Positions 17,032-26,524 are shown, counted from the stretch's first letter. The stretch: DNA of 64,000 nucleotides from SXNM01 sp964586155 (GCA_964586155.1 CAZPHC010000034.1:5794-69793), one strand, 5' to 3'. The notes: generated by a model from the letters alone, not told the origin. Numbers and translations are program-made.

Positions 17032-18704
17032 TCTCGGCCCCGCCGCGCCTCTTCGCGTGGAGCCTGTTCGTTCGGATCGTCGGCGCGATGGCCGTGATCC
17101 TCGCGTTTGCGGCACCGGCACGGGCCCAGCTCGTCGATCTGCACCGCGGCGCCGACGCCACCGACAGCTCGCGCGCGCAGGCGACGCTGACGCTGACCTG
17201 GCCGGTGCCGGCCAGCGTCCAGGCCACCGTCCAGGCGAGCGCGCAGCCCGGCCAGGGCGGCGACGAATGGCTGCTGCACTTCGACCAGCCCCTCGACTTC
17301 AGCGCGTTCGCGGCCCTGGCGACGCCGCTGCAGCCCTGGGTCGCGGCCATGTCGCTCGGCTACGACAGCATGGTGTTGCGGCTGCAGCCGGGCGTCGTCG
17401 CCAGCGCCGAGGTCAACGCCGGCCGTGTGGTGCTGACGTTGTCGAAGGTCGTGGCCGACGCCGCGCCGGCCCCTGCGTCTGCGGCCGAGGTCAACCTGCA
17501 GGCGCGCGCCCGCCTCAAGCGGCTCAAGGCCAGCCTGCTCTTCTCGCTCGGCGAGTTCTGGCAGGCCGCGACCCTGCTCGACCAGCTGCGCGCCGAAGCA
17601 CCGGACGATCCCGAGCTGCTGCGCATGCAGAGCTCGGTCGAGGCGCGCCTGTCGCGCTGGCGCCGGGCGTCGTCCTTCCTCGACCTCGCCGTGAGCGCCG
17701 GCAGCGGCGGCCCGGTCGGCGAGGCTCCCCGCGCCGGCCTGCCGCTCGCTGGCAGCCCCGACGCGCCGCAGGCCCGGCTCGAGCTGCGTCGCGACGGCCA
17801 GCAGGACATCGCCCGCCGCGACGGCCTCGCGATCTCGGGCCACGTCTTCTTGGGCTCGGGCGTGCGCGTCGTCGGCAGCTACGAGCTCGCCCGCCCCGAG
17901 CTGGTTGGCACCGGCCTCTGGCTCGGCGCCGGCGCCGTCGAGCGCCACCGCGGCGGCCTCGGCCTGCGCTGGGACGATTGGGGCGGCAGCTGGATCGGTG
18001 CCGAGCTCGCGTTCTCGGCCGAAGGCGTCGGCGGCACGGTCCAGGCCGAGCTCTGGGACCGCTTCGGCGGCACGCAGCTCAGAGCGGCGGCGGCGGTGCC
18101 CCGCTGGGAGACCGCGGCGCTGGCGGCGCTGCAGGCCGAGCGCGACGGCATCACGCTGCAGCGCTCGTTCCGCACCTGGCCGACGCTCGGGCGGGCGCTG
18201 CGCGGCGAGGTCCAGGCCGAGATCTCGGCCACGATCGAGCGCTGGAGGGCGATCGAGGTGACCGGCGGCGCCGAGCGCAGCGATTGGGTGGCGCAGGGCA
18301 CGCTGCGCTACATCTCGTTCGCCGTGCGCCCGCGTCTGTGGGCCAGCTACACCGTGCGGGTCCTGGGCGCCCTGGGTGGCGCGGCGGCGATCGGCTCCGC
18401 AGGGGGCACCACCGTCGAACGGCTGCGCACGCGGGGACGTCTGGACGCGATCGTCACGCCGAGCCACGTCCACGTCGGCACCGTCGGCGCGCAGCTCGCG
18501 ATCTGGCGCTGGTGGAGCGTCGACGGCCACATCGGCTACGGCCTCAACCTCGACGGCCCGGGCGCGCTGCAGCTGGGCGCCGCGACGGTCTGGCGGCCGC
18601 CGACCGGGCTCTTCGCCGAGCTGCGCTATGGCCGCGGCCTCGCCACCTCGACGATCGCGGCCACCACGGACGTCTGGACCCTACAAGCCGGCGTCGCGTT
18701 CTAA
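17028..18704 (+). CDS. pelB: PelB-like outer-membrane barrel
   Basis: The product is 558 residues with a cleavable signal peptide (AMAVILAFAAPARAQ). Residues about 30-140 form a beta-rich domain, then a short TPR-like helical stretch (LKRLKASLLFSLGEFWQAATLL), and from about 260 an alternating beta-strand region rich in aromatic and Gly residues ending in phenylalanine (TLQAGVAF), as outer-membrane barrels do. In Pseudomonas the 16-stranded barrel is the C-terminus of PelB itself and exports Pel. Here it is a free-standing protein coupled to the TPR scaffold. Role inferred from position and barrel character. Confidence 0.8.
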   Translation: MISAPPRLFAWSLFVRIVGAMAVILAFAAPARAQLVDLHRGADATDSSRAQATLTLTWPVPASVQATVQASAQPGQGGDEWLLHFDQPLDFSAFAALATPLQPWVAAMSLGYDSMVLRLQPGVVASAEVNAGRVVLTLSKVVADAAPAPASAAEVNLQARARLKRLKASLLFSLGEFWQAATLLDQLRAEAPDDPELLRMQSSVEARLSRWRRASSFLDLAVSAGSGGPVGEAPRAGLPLAGSPDAPQARLELRRDGQQDIARRDGLAISGHVFLGSGVRVVGSYELARPELVGTGLWLGAGAVERHRGGLGLRWDDWGGSWIGAELAFSAEGVGGTVQAELWDRFGGTQLRAAAAVPRWETAALAALQAERDGITLQRSFRTWPTLGRALRGEVQAEISATIERWRAIEVTGGAERSDWVAQGTLRYISFAVRPRLWASYTVRVLGALGGAAAIGSAGGTTVERLRTRGRLDAIVTPSHVHVGTVGAQLAIWRWWSVDGHIGYGLNLDGPGALQLGAATVWRPPTGLFAELRYGRGLATSTIAATTDVWTLQAGVAF

Positions 18705-18895
18705 CATCCTGCCAGCGGCATCGCGATCGGATGTGCAAGATGTGACGTGTTGCGTCGCATCATCTACGTAAAACTTGGCACTGCGGGCCATCCTGGTTCA
18801 CGCTAGGGCGAACTCGGGCTGCGGCGCGGGTGCGGCGTTCGCCGCGCCGGCTGCGATGCGCGCGATGTCACGATGAAACCTGGAGCCCCACCCCG
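18705..18895 (+). promoter_or_regulatory. Intergenic region before pelD, possible second promoter
   Basis: This is the only long gap within the pelA-pelG run. It holds the least GC-rich bases of the locus (18750-18776, with TACGTAAAAC) and a small inverted repeat GACG-N5-CGTC at about 18744-18756. No convincing -35/-10 pair was found. A separate promoter or regulator site for pelDEFG is plausible. Confidence 0.35.
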
Positions 18896-20320
18896 ATGAC
18901 CGTGGACCGCGTCGAACCCGCCGCTGCGCCAGCGCGCACCCTGCTCGGGATGCCGCGCACCGCGCTGGTCGAGGTCCTGGTCTTCTTCGCCGTGGCGCTC
19001 GTGCTCGACGCCGTGGCCTTCGACGGCACGCGCTACCGCGAGCTCACGCCGCATCCGTTCTGGCTCTTCGTCCTGATCGTCTCGGCGCATTACGGCACGG
19101 CGACCGGCGTGTTCGCCGCGGTCGTCGGCACGCTGCTGGTCTTCCTCGGCAACTTGCCGAGCCGCGACCCGCTGCAGATGGACCAGAGCGCGTACCTGCT
19201 CGCGGTGATCGGCAAGCCTTTGCTCTGGTTCGTCAGCGCCGTCGTCCTCGGTGAGCTGCGGGCGCGCCGCGAGCGCGTGGTGCTGGCGCAAGACGAGGCC
19301 TTGCGCACCCTCGAGGCCGAGAACGCCCACCTCGCCGCGGCCAAGCTCGCGCTCGAGAAGGCCAACGAGCGGCTGCAGACCTCGGCCGCCGGCCAGGTCG
19401 AGACGACGCTCTCGCTGGTGCAGGCGGCGCGCACGGTGGACGTGCAGGAGACGCACTCGGTGTTCGCCAGCGTGGCGCCGCTGATCCGCAACCTGTTGCA
19501 GCCGAGCGCGTACTCGATCTACCTGCGGCACCAGGATCGCCTCGACCTGGTCGTGCACACGACCGACGGCGCGGTGCCGCGGGCGCAGGAGCGCTACAGC
19601 CGCGGCTCGGCGCTTTTTGACGCGGTGATCGACGGCCGCCAGTTGGTGCACATCGCCACGCCCGAGGGCCAGGAGGTCCTGGGCAAGGACGGCATCATCG
19701 CCGGGCCGCTGGTCGATCCGGAGACCAGCGAGGTGCTCGGCATGCTCAAGGTCGAGGCCCTGCCCATCGCCGGCCTGACGCAGAGCTCGATCCACGCCTT
19801 CAAGATGCTCAGCGAGTGGATCGCCACGGCCTACCGCAACGCCAAGCACTACGAAGAGGCCAACCGCGCCCGCGTCTGGCACCGCAACAGCCAGCTCTTC
19901 ACCGACGCCTACTACCAGGCGGTCTCGACCTTCATCGTCGCGCTGGCCGAGCGCGCGCACTTCGAGGTCTCGCAGCTGACGGTGCGCATCGACACCGACG
20001 CCGGCAGCAACGGCAGCCGCCGCGAGGCCATCACCGCCGTCATCGAGGAGATCGTCACGGGCGGGCTGCGCACCACCGATCTGGCCTTCGACTACCAGGC
20101 CGAGCGCGGCGAGTTCGTCATCATCCTGCCGATGACGATCGCGGCGAACTGTCGCGTCGTCTCGGACCGCCTGCGCGAGCGCATCCGCGAGGGCCTCGCC
20201 GACGCCGGCATGCGCGCCCGCGTCGCCATCACCTACGAGACGCTCTACGTTCCGACCGCGGCGGACATCAAGCCTTGGCACCGCGCTGTCATTCGACGGA
20301 CAGATCCCTATACGCTGTGA
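18896..20320 (+). CDS. pelD: PelD: membrane GAF/degenerate-GGDEF c-di-GMP receptor
   Basis: The product is 474 residues (Pseudomonas PelD is 455). Four hydrophobic helices lie in residues about 18-115, then a coiled coil (ARRERVVLAQDEALRTLEAENAHL), a GAF domain (about 150-305) and a C-terminal GGDEF-like domain. The active-site loop is degenerate, reading RGEF at 404-407, so no cyclase activity is expected. An inhibitory-site RxxD motif is present as RTTD (R392-D395), the site by which PelD binds c-di-GMP. A second arginine-rich helix follows (RVVSDRLRERIREGL). PelD switches on polymer synthesis by PelF, PelE and PelG when c-di-GMP is high. ATG has GGAG about 11 bases upstream. Confidence 0.92.
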   Translation: MTVDRVEPAAAPARTLLGMPRTALVEVLVFFAVALVLDAVAFDGTRYRELTPHPFWLFVLIVSAHYGTATGVFAAVVGTLLVFLGNLPSRDPLQMDQSAYLLAVIGKPLLWFVSAVVLGELRARRERVVLAQDEALRTLEAENAHLAAAKLALEKANERLQTSAAGQVETTLSLVQAARTVDVQETHSVFASVAPLIRNLLQPSAYSIYLRHQDRLDLVVHTTDGAVPRAQERYSRGSALFDAVIDGRQLVHIATPEGQEVLGKDGIIAGPLVDPETSEVLGMLKVEALPIAGLTQSSIHAFKMLSEWIATAYRNAKHYEEANRARVWHRNSQLFTDAYYQAVSTFIVALAERAHFEVSQLTVRIDTDAGSNGSRREAITAVIEEIVTGGLRTTDLAFDYQAERGEFVIILPMTIAANCRVVSDRLRERIREGLADAGMRARVAITYETLYVPTAADIKPWHRAVIRRTDPYTL

Positions 20321-20377
20321 TCCGCCACGGCGCGGCCATCGCCGCGCAGGCCGACTCGCCAGACGCACGGGAACGCT

Positions 20378-21589
20378 TTGACCTCAAGGACTTCTGCTAC
20401 GACGCGCCACTGGACGCCGACCGAGCTCTCGATCGGTTTCGTCGCCGCCGTGGCGGTGGTCGACGTCGTCGGCGCCCTGATCTTCGGCCGCGACGACCTC
20501 GCCGCCAGCGGCCCGAGCGCGTGGTTGAGCGCCGCGACCCGCCCCGGCGCGATGGCGTTGCACGAGCTCGCCTGCTGCGCCGGCCTCGTCAGCTACAGCC
20601 GCGCCGGGCGCCTGCTCAGCCACGCGCCGGTCTTGGTCTTCGCCCTGATCGTGACGACGCTGCTCGGCCCCTTCGGCACGCTGGCGGCGTTCGGCACGGT
20701 GCTGGCGTTCGCGTTGGTGCCTGCTTCGTGGGCGGTGCAGGCCACGGGCGAGGCCGAGCCGGCGTCCGAGCAGGAGGCGCTGCTGCGCGAGGCGACGCTC
20801 TCGCCCGACGGCATGATCGAGCCACAGTCGCTCTGCGACGTCTTCCGCGTCGGCAGCCTGGCCGAGCGCAGGTCCGCCGTCGCCCTGATCGGCGCGAATT
20901 ACCGGCCCGCGTTCGGCGAGGCGCTGCGCATGGCGCTGCACGACGAGCACAACGCGATCCGCGTCCAGGCCGGCATGGTCATGCAGTCGCTCGAAGACGA
21001 GTTCGAGCGCAAGCGTCAGGCGATCGAGAGCCGCCTGGACACGGTCATGGTCGCGCACGGCTTCGGCGCCGGCGACGTGCACCTCGAGCTCGCCAGGCTC
21101 TACGACCACCAGGCCTACTCGGGCCTGCTCGACGCCGCGCGCGCCGGCGAGGCCCGAGCCAAGGCCCTGGAGTCGTACCGCCGCCACGTCGAGCTGCATC
21201 CCGACGATCTCGACTCGGTCGCGGCGCTCGGTCGCCTGCTGGTCCGCGCCGGCCGCGACGACGACGCGGTCGAGCTGCTCTCGCGCCACACCGGGCCCGG
21301 CCATCGCAACGTCTCGCTGTGGATCTGGCTGGCCGAGGCCCTGTACCGCGCCCGCCGCTTCGACGAGCTGCGCGTGCTGGTCGCCGAGCACGGCGTCGAG
21401 ATGATCCGGGCCCTGCCGAGCGACTCGCCGCTGCGTGCGACGCTCGAGCTCTGGCGTGCCGCGGCCAAGGCCCCGCCCCGTCGGCCATCGGCGGCGCGCG
21501 TCCTGGCGGGTGCGCGCCCTGGCGCCGAGGTGCCGACGGCGGCGGAGATCCGCGCCCGGCTGCGAGAGGACGATGTCGCCCAGGCCTGA
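20378..21589 (+). CDS. pelE: PelE: inner-membrane TPR protein
   Basis: The product is about 403 residues. Two to three membrane helices come first (IGFVAAVAVVDVVGALIF, HAPVLVFALIVTTLLGPFG, LAAFGTVLAFALVP), followed by a cytoplasmic helical region with TPR-type repeats (AKALESYRRHVELHPDDLDSVAALGRLLVRAGRDDDAVELL). This matches PelE, which links PelD and PelF in the synthase complex. It is longer than Pseudomonas PelE (about 330). TTG 20378 is the first usable start in the frame and has only a weak GGGA site, so the N-terminus is the least certain part. Its 3' end overlaps the start of pelF by 17 bases. Confidence 0.85.
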   Translation: MTSRTSATTRHWTPTELSIGFVAAVAVVDVVGALIFGRDDLAASGPSAWLSAATRPGAMALHELACCAGLVSYSRAGRLLSHAPVLVFALIVTTLLGPFGTLAAFGTVLAFALVPASWAVQATGEAEPASEQEALLREATLSPDGMIEPQSLCDVFRVGSLAERRSAVALIGANYRPAFGEALRMALHDEHNAIRVQAGMVMQSLEDEFERKRQAIESRLDTVMVAHGFGAGDVHLELARLYDHQAYSGLLDAARAGEARAKALESYRRHVELHPDDLDSVAALGRLLVRAGRDDDAVELLSRHTGPGHRNVSLWIWLAEALYRARRFDELRVLVAEHGVEMIRALPSDSPLRATLELWRAAAKAPPRRPSAARVLAGARPGAEVPTAAEIRARLREDDVAQA

Positions 21590-23102
21590 GCCGGCGCCGG
21601 CGCGCGAGCCGGCCGACGTCTGCCTCGTCATCGAGGGCGCGTACCCCTACGTGCGCGGCGGCGTGTCGTCCTGGACGCAGGACCTCATCGCCAGCCAATG
21701 CCACCTGCGCTTCCACCTGCTGGTCATCATCGCGCCCGAGACGCCGCTGGAGCTGCGCTACAAGCTGCCGCCCAACGTCTGCGGCCTGACCCACGTCTTC
21801 GTCGCCGACCTGGCCGATGGCGCGGCCAGCCTGCCAGGCGGCGAGGCCGAGATCGCGGCCTTGTTGGCCCCGGTCGGCAAGATCCTCGCCGGCAGCGGCG
21901 CCGACGCCTTGCGCGACCTGGTCGAGCGGGTCGCACCGCTGCGGGCCCAGCTCGGCCGGCGCATCCTGCTCGACTCGCGCGCCGCCTGGCAGGGCTTCAA
22001 CGAGGTCTACAGCCAGAGCTGCGAGGGTGCGTCGTACCTCAACGTCTTCTGGGCCTGGCGCACGCTCGTCGCCGGCCTGTTCAGCATGCTGCTCTGCGAC
22101 CTGCCGCCGGCCAAGACCTACCACGGCGTCTCGACCGGCTACGCGGGCCTGCTGCTGGCGCGGGCGCGGCTCGAGACCGGCCGCCCGGTGCTGCTGACCG
22201 AGCACGGCGTCTACACCAACGAGCGCCGCCTCGAGATCCTGGCCGCGCCCTGGCTCGCGGTCGACGACACCCGCTCGCTCGCGGTCGGCGGCGGCAGCAA
22301 CAAGGTCAAGGACCTGTGGATCCACGCTTTTGTCGCCTACGCCCGGGCCTGCTACCAATGCTGCGACGAGATCATCACGCTCTTCGAGGGCAACTTCGCG
22401 CTGCAACTCGAAGACGGCGCGCTCGCCCACCGCCTCAGCGTCATCCCCAACGGCATCGACTTGCAGCGCTTCGACGGCATGAAGTTGACGCGGCGACGCG
22501 AGGCCGGCGGCGACCGCCCGTCTGCGATCGCGCTGGTCGGCCGCGTCGTGCCGATCAAGGACGTCAAGACCTTCTTGCGCGCCTGCGCCCTGCTGGTGCG
22601 CAAGGTGCCGGACGTCGTCTGCTACGTGCTCGGGCCGATGGACGAGGACCCCGCCTACGCTGGCGAGTGCATCGATCTGGTGCACCAGTTCAAGCTGCGC
22701 GACAACGTCGTGTTCACCGGCATGGTCGACCTGATGGAGTACTTCGGCAAGGTCGACGTGCTCGTGCTGACCAGCATCTCCGAGGGCCAGCCGCTCGTGA
22801 TCTTGGAGGGCGGCGCCGCCGGGCTGCCCTCGGTCGCCACCGACGTCGGCGCCTGCCGCGAGCTGATCTATGGCCGCCCCAGCGAAGATCCGCCGCTGGG
22901 TTTTGCCGGCCGCGTCACGCCGATCGGCGAGCCCAACGCCATCGCCGAGGCCATCGCCGAGCTGCTCGGCGACGAGGCCGAGCGCCAGCGCTGCGGTGAC
23001 GTGATGAAGGCCCGCGTCCGCGCCTCGTACGACAAGGTCGACCTGCACCGCCGCTACGCCACCCTGTACCGCAAGCTGCTTGCGCCGGCGCAGGAGGCCT
23101 GA
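21573..23102 (+). CDS. pelF: PelF: cytosolic GT4 glycosyltransferase (Pel polymerase)
   Basis: The product is 509 residues, almost the same as Pseudomonas PelF (507). PelF uses UDP-GalNAc/UDP-GlcNAc to build the Pel chain. Family marks include VCLVIEGAYPYVRGGVSSW at the N-terminus, KTYHGVSTGYAGLL, LLTEHGVYTNERRLEI, VIPNGIDLQRF, ALVGRVVPIKDVKTFLRA, and the EX7E motif of GT4 enzymes in SEGQPLVILEGG (E404, E412). ATG 21573 is chosen because MSPRPEPAPAREPADVCLVIEG matches the family start and the upstream frame is antisense-like. It overlaps pelE and ends one base before pelG. Confidence 0.96.
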   Translation: MSPRPEPAPAREPADVCLVIEGAYPYVRGGVSSWTQDLIASQCHLRFHLLVIIAPETPLELRYKLPPNVCGLTHVFVADLADGAASLPGGEAEIAALLAPVGKILAGSGADALRDLVERVAPLRAQLGRRILLDSRAAWQGFNEVYSQSCEGASYLNVFWAWRTLVAGLFSMLLCDLPPAKTYHGVSTGYAGLLLARARLETGRPVLLTEHGVYTNERRLEILAAPWLAVDDTRSLAVGGGSNKVKDLWIHAFVAYARACYQCCDEIITLFEGNFALQLEDGALAHRLSVIPNGIDLQRFDGMKLTRRREAGGDRPSAIALVGRVVPIKDVKTFLRACALLVRKVPDVVCYVLGPMDEDPAYAGECIDLVHQFKLRDNVVFTGMVDLMEYFGKVDVLVLTSISEGQPLVILEGGAAGLPSVATDVGACRELIYGRPSEDPPLGFAGRVTPIGEPNAIAEAIAELLGDEAERQRCGDVMKARVRASYDKVDLHRRYATLYRKLLAPAQEA

Positions 23103-23103
23103 G

Positions 23104-24558
23104 GTGGCTGGTATCGGCTTTGCCCTGCGCGACCTCATGCGTCGCGACAGCCTGTGGTCGATCGTCGAGAGCCAGCTGCACGGCATCGTCGTCGTCGCCG
23201 GGCCCTGGTTCTTCACGATCCTGGCGATGGCCCTGCCGTCGCTGCTCTTCGACTCGCTCGCGGCCAAGGAGACGATCGCCCAGTTCGTCACGTTGCTGCT
23301 CTACGTGTTCTCGGCCTCGCTCACGGTCAGCGGCCCGATCGCCATCGGCCTGACCCGCCACATCAGCGACCGCATCTACGAGCACCAGACCGACCGCATC
23401 GCCAGCGCCTTCGTCGGCGCGCTGCTGATCGGCCTGCTCTGCTCGGTGCCCGTCGTCGCGCTCGGCTGGTGGGCGCTGGAGCTGCCGCGCGAGACGCTGG
23501 TCGGCGGCTCGGTCGCCTACGGCCTGGTCACCGCGAGCTGGATCGCGGCGCCGATGCTCTCGACGCTGCGCGAGTTTCGCCTGCTGACGGCGACCTTCGC
23601 CTTGGGCACCATCGTCTTCGGCGTCTCGCTGCTCGGCCACGACGCATTGACCGTCCCCGACCTGCTGCTCGGCTTCAACCTCGGCATGGCCGCGACCGTC
23701 GGCGCGATCTGCGCCCTGGTGCTGCGCAGCTTCCCCGGCCCGAGCGAGCCGCTGCTGGCGATGGTGCCGACGATGCTGCGCTATTGGGACCTCGCCCTCG
23801 GCGGCCTGCTCTACGGCGCCGGCATCTGGGCCGACAAGTGGATCATGTGGACGGCGCCCGAGCACCTCGTGCTGCCCGGCGGCCTCGTCTCCTACCCGAC
23901 CTACGACACCGTCGCCTTCATCGCCTACGTCACGACGGTGCCGGCGTTCGCGCTCTTCATCATCCAGGCCGAGACGACGCTGCACGATCGCTGCAGCGAG
24001 CTCTACGGCTCGATCGTCCGCCACGCCAGCCGGGCCCAGCTCGACCTGGCCCACGGCGCCATCATCCGCACGCTGATGTCGTCGTTCCGCGACGTCGGCC
24101 TGCTGCAGCTCGGCCTGACGACGCTGATCTTGCTGTTGCCGACCCTGCTGCTCGACTTGCTGCAGGTGCCGCACGGCGGCGTGTTCATGTTCCGCTTTTG
24201 CGCGATGGGCGCTGCGTTCCAATCGGCGATGCTGATGCTGACGATCGTGCTGCACTACTTCGACTCGCGCCGCGCCGTGCTCGCGATCCACGGCACCTTC
24301 GCGGTCGCCAACGCGCTGTTCACCTACCTGAGCCTCGACTACGGGCTCTCGGCGTACGGGCTCGGCTACTTCGGCGCCAGCGTGCTCGGCTTCGTCGTGG
24401 CGTACTCGGTCGTCGCGGCGAACCTGCACGACCTGCTGTACCTCGCGTTCGTCCGCCAGAACGCCGCGTTGGCCGACGTCGTGCCCAAGGAGCCGCTGCC
24501 GACGCAATGGTTCCAGGCGACGACCAAGCCTGGGCCGCTCGACACGCCCGGCTCGTAG
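23104..24558 (+). CDS. pelG: PelG: Wzx/MATE-like membrane protein
   Basis: The product is 484 residues with about 12 membrane helices, in the polysaccharide-transporter (flippase-like) superfamily. Family marks are AGIGFALRDLMRRDSLWSIV at the N-terminus, GPWFFTILAMALP, YLTYDTVAFI-like text in SYPTYDTVAFIAYV, and FALFIIQAETTLHDRCSELY. PelG is thought to move the nascent Pel chain across the inner membrane with PelD, PelE and PelF. GTG 23104 has an ideal AGGAGG site eight bases upstream, inside the end of pelF, so the two are coupled. The N-terminal ATG of the longer frame lies inside pelF and is not needed. Confidence 0.95.
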   Translation: MAGIGFALRDLMRRDSLWSIVESQLHGIVVVAGPWFFTILAMALPSLLFDSLAAKETIAQFVTLLLYVFSASLTVSGPIAIGLTRHISDRIYEHQTDRIASAFVGALLIGLLCSVPVVALGWWALELPRETLVGGSVAYGLVTASWIAAPMLSTLREFRLLTATFALGTIVFGVSLLGHDALTVPDLLLGFNLGMAATVGAICALVLRSFPGPSEPLLAMVPTMLRYWDLALGGLLYGAGIWADKWIMWTAPEHLVLPGGLVSYPTYDTVAFIAYVTTVPAFALFIIQAETTLHDRCSELYGSIVRHASRAQLDLAHGAIIRTLMSSFRDVGLLQLGLTTLILLLPTLLLDLLQVPHGGVFMFRFCAMGAAFQSAMLMLTIVLHYFDSRRAVLAIHGTFAVANALFTYLSLDYGLSAYGLGYFGASVLGFVVAYSVVAANLHDLLYLAFVRQNAALADVVPKEPLPTQWFQATTKPGPLDTPGS

Positions 24559-24592
24559 CCGGCGGCCGCCAGCGGACGGCACCAAACGGCGA

Positions 24593-26371
24593 TCAGCGCG
24601 CTGCGTCGCCCTTGCGACCGGCGCCAAACGCGGCGATCGCCACGTTCTGGCGCACGCCGGCGAAGCGCAGCTCGACCTCGGCGCCGACCCGCAGCGGTGC
24701 CTGGGCGCGGGCCTCGGCGCTGGCGAAGTAGACCTCGAAGCCCTGGCCGTCGAACGGACGCAAGGTGTCGACGCATTCGACCCGCAGCGGCGTCGGATCG
24801 ACCTTGTCGAGCATCGCCCGATCCAGGATCAGCCGAGCACCCGGTCGCGGCGCGCCCGGCGTCGTGCGCAGCGGCTCGACCCGGCCGACCTTGCAGGCCA
24901 ACGGCTTGCCGGCGAGGCGATCGCGGTCGAGGACGAAGCGGCGGGTGTCCGTGGCGTGGCTGCGCTCGTCCAGCGGGTCGCGCACGATCTCGGCCAGCTC
25001 GGCGTGCAGGCGCTGATCGTCGGCGCCGAGCACGCGCAGGCGGACCGCCGTGCCGCGGCCGATCTCCAGCAGCTTGCCGCCCTGACCGAGCGCGAAGTAG
25101 AGGCTGACGTGGGTCGGCGGCGCCACCGCCTGGCGACAGACCAACCACGCCCGCGTCTGCTCGCGGCCTTCGGCGTAGGGGTCGACGTCGCCGATGCCGT
25201 CGCGGCCGATGGCCTCGGGCAGCGGCAGGCCCATGCTGACGCAGTTGACGATCGCGCCGACGGCGGCCTTGCCCTCGAGCAACACCCGGCGCAGCTCACC
25301 GTCGGCCACCGGCACGGCGCCCGAGACCACGCGCACCACCGAGGCCATCAGGCGATTGCGCGCCGCGCCGCCCAGGCGCAGCGTCAAGACCGTGCCGCCG
25401 CGAACGCCGAGCAGCTCGACGGCCCGGGCGCGCGGGATCGTCACCAGCGCGGGCACCGCGGCGCCGCCACGGTCCTGGCAGCGCAGCTCAGCGACCACGC
25501 CGAGCCCGTCGCCGGGGCCGTCACCGGCGCTGTCGGCAGGCTCGGCACCGGCGTCTGCCGCGTTGTCGACGTTCGCGGCCCCGGAGGCGGCCATCGATCG
25601 CGTCAATCCGGCCCGTTCGGCGTCCTGCAGCCGGTTGGTCGAGATGAGCGTGGCCCCGCCGTCGGTGATGCAGGTGACCTCGCTGCCCGCCGCGGCCTCG
25701 CCACGCAGCAGGGCCGCGATCAGGTCGGCGCGGCCGGTGTCGGTGGGCTCCGGCGGCGCGTCGACCACGCGCAGCGCCTGGGCCAGCAGCACGCCCGTGG
25801 GGCCGGCGCCGAGCACCTTGAGTTCGGCGATGCCGCCGCGCCCGAGCACAGGCAGGTCCGCAGCCCGTTCCTGGGCAAAAAACGCGTGCACCAGCACGAC
25901 GCGCAAGTTCGAGGCCTCGCAGACCAGCGTCAGCCGATGCGGCGCGAAGGGCTCGCCCGTGCGTTGCAGCAGCGTCGCGACGCCCGGCCCCTCGACGGAC
26001 CACTCGACGGGCAACGCCGGCACGACGTTGCGGCAGCGCACGGTCTCGCCGACGTGGGCGTCCGGGCGCTCGGCCACCAGCGGCAGCCTGGCGAGCGCGG
26101 CGTCGGCCTCGTCGATGACGACGGTCGCGGCGGTCGGCAGCGTCGATGGCGTCGTCTCGGGACTCGCCTTGGCGGCCGGGCCGTCGACCAGCTGCTCGAC
26201 GGTCGGCAGCTTGTCGCCCTCGCCGGTGTCCGGCACCGCGCGATCGCGATCGACCAACAGCACCACCAACAGCACGATCGCCAGCGCACCGACGCCGATC
26301 GCGATGACTGCGCGGCTCTGGCCGCCTGGCGAGCTGCCTGACGAGCCGCCTGAGGAATTGTGTCCTTGCAA
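24593..26371 (-). CDS. Membrane-anchored protein with four Cys-paired repeats, unknown function
   Basis: The product is 592 residues and is not recognised. A Ser/Gly-rich N-terminus is followed by one membrane helix (AVIAIGVGALAIVLLVVLLV, about 22-41) and a Pro/Thr linker. The rest, probably periplasmic, looks like four repeats of 95-130 residues. Each opens with a short strand and cysteine (VRCRNV, VTCITD, VNCVSM, LACKVG), has a second cysteine midway (LVCEAS, LRCQDR, LVCRQA, VECVDT), then an Arg/Leu strand block (AELKVLG, TVLTLRLGG, AVRLRVLG, EVELRFAG). TTG 26371 has a GAGGA site six bases upstream; ATG 26452 is an in-frame alternative. It lies between pelG and the epimerase on the opposite strand, facing pelG tail to tail, and may be a Pel accessory factor. 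Confidence 0.75.
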   Translation of the reverse strand: MQGHNSSGGSSGSSPGGQSRAVIAIGVGALAIVLLVVLLVDRDRAVPDTGEGDKLPTVEQLVDGPAAKASPETTPSTLPTAATVVIDEADAALARLPLVAERPDAHVGETVRCRNVVPALPVEWSVEGPGVATLLQRTGEPFAPHRLTLVCEASNLRVVLVHAFFAQERAADLPVLGRGGIAELKVLGAGPTGVLLAQALRVVDAPPEPTDTGRADLIAALLRGEAAAGSEVTCITDGGATLISTNRLQDAERAGLTRSMAASGAANVDNAADAGAEPADSAGDGPGDGLGVVAELRCQDRGGAAVPALVTIPRARAVELLGVRGGTVLTLRLGGAARNRLMASVVRVVSGAVPVADGELRRVLLEGKAAVGAIVNCVSMGLPLPEAIGRDGIGDVDPYAEGREQTRAWLVCRQAVAPPTHVSLYFALGQGGKLLEIGRGTAVRLRVLGADDQRLHAELAEIVRDPLDERSHATDTRRFVLDRDRLAGKPLACKVGRVEPLRTTPGAPRPGARLILDRAMLDKVDPTPLRVECVDTLRPFDGQGFEVYFASAEARAQAPLRVGAEVELRFAGVRQNVAIAAFGAGRKGDAAR

Positions 26372-26495
26372 AGCGTCCTCGCAACCGTCCTGGGGGGGCG
26401 GGGTGCCGCAGCATAGCAGAGCGAGGCCACCTGAGAAGATTCCTGAAGGCATTGCCCTCGCGCCCCCGATTTCCTTCACGGCTCGGGCGCACGGC

Positions 26496-26524
26496 ATGAC
26501 ATGGCGCCCGGCATCCGCTACAAA
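26496..26524 (+). promoter_or_regulatory. Sigma70-like promoter for the epimerase
   Basis: ATGACA (-35), 17 bases, TACAAA (-10); five and four matches to consensus. It leaves a leader of about 84 bases before the ATG at 26615. The 243-base divergent region also serves the minus-strand repeat protein. Confidence 0.5.

Noticed and set aside
18770..18790. Sigma54 promoter before pelD (TTGGCAC...)
   Set aside because: TGGCAC is present but no TTGC follows at the required distance.
12911..24558. Hidden pelC gene in the pel run
   Set aside because: All gaps were inspected; the only gap over 100 bases (18705-18895) has no frame with a lipoprotein signal.
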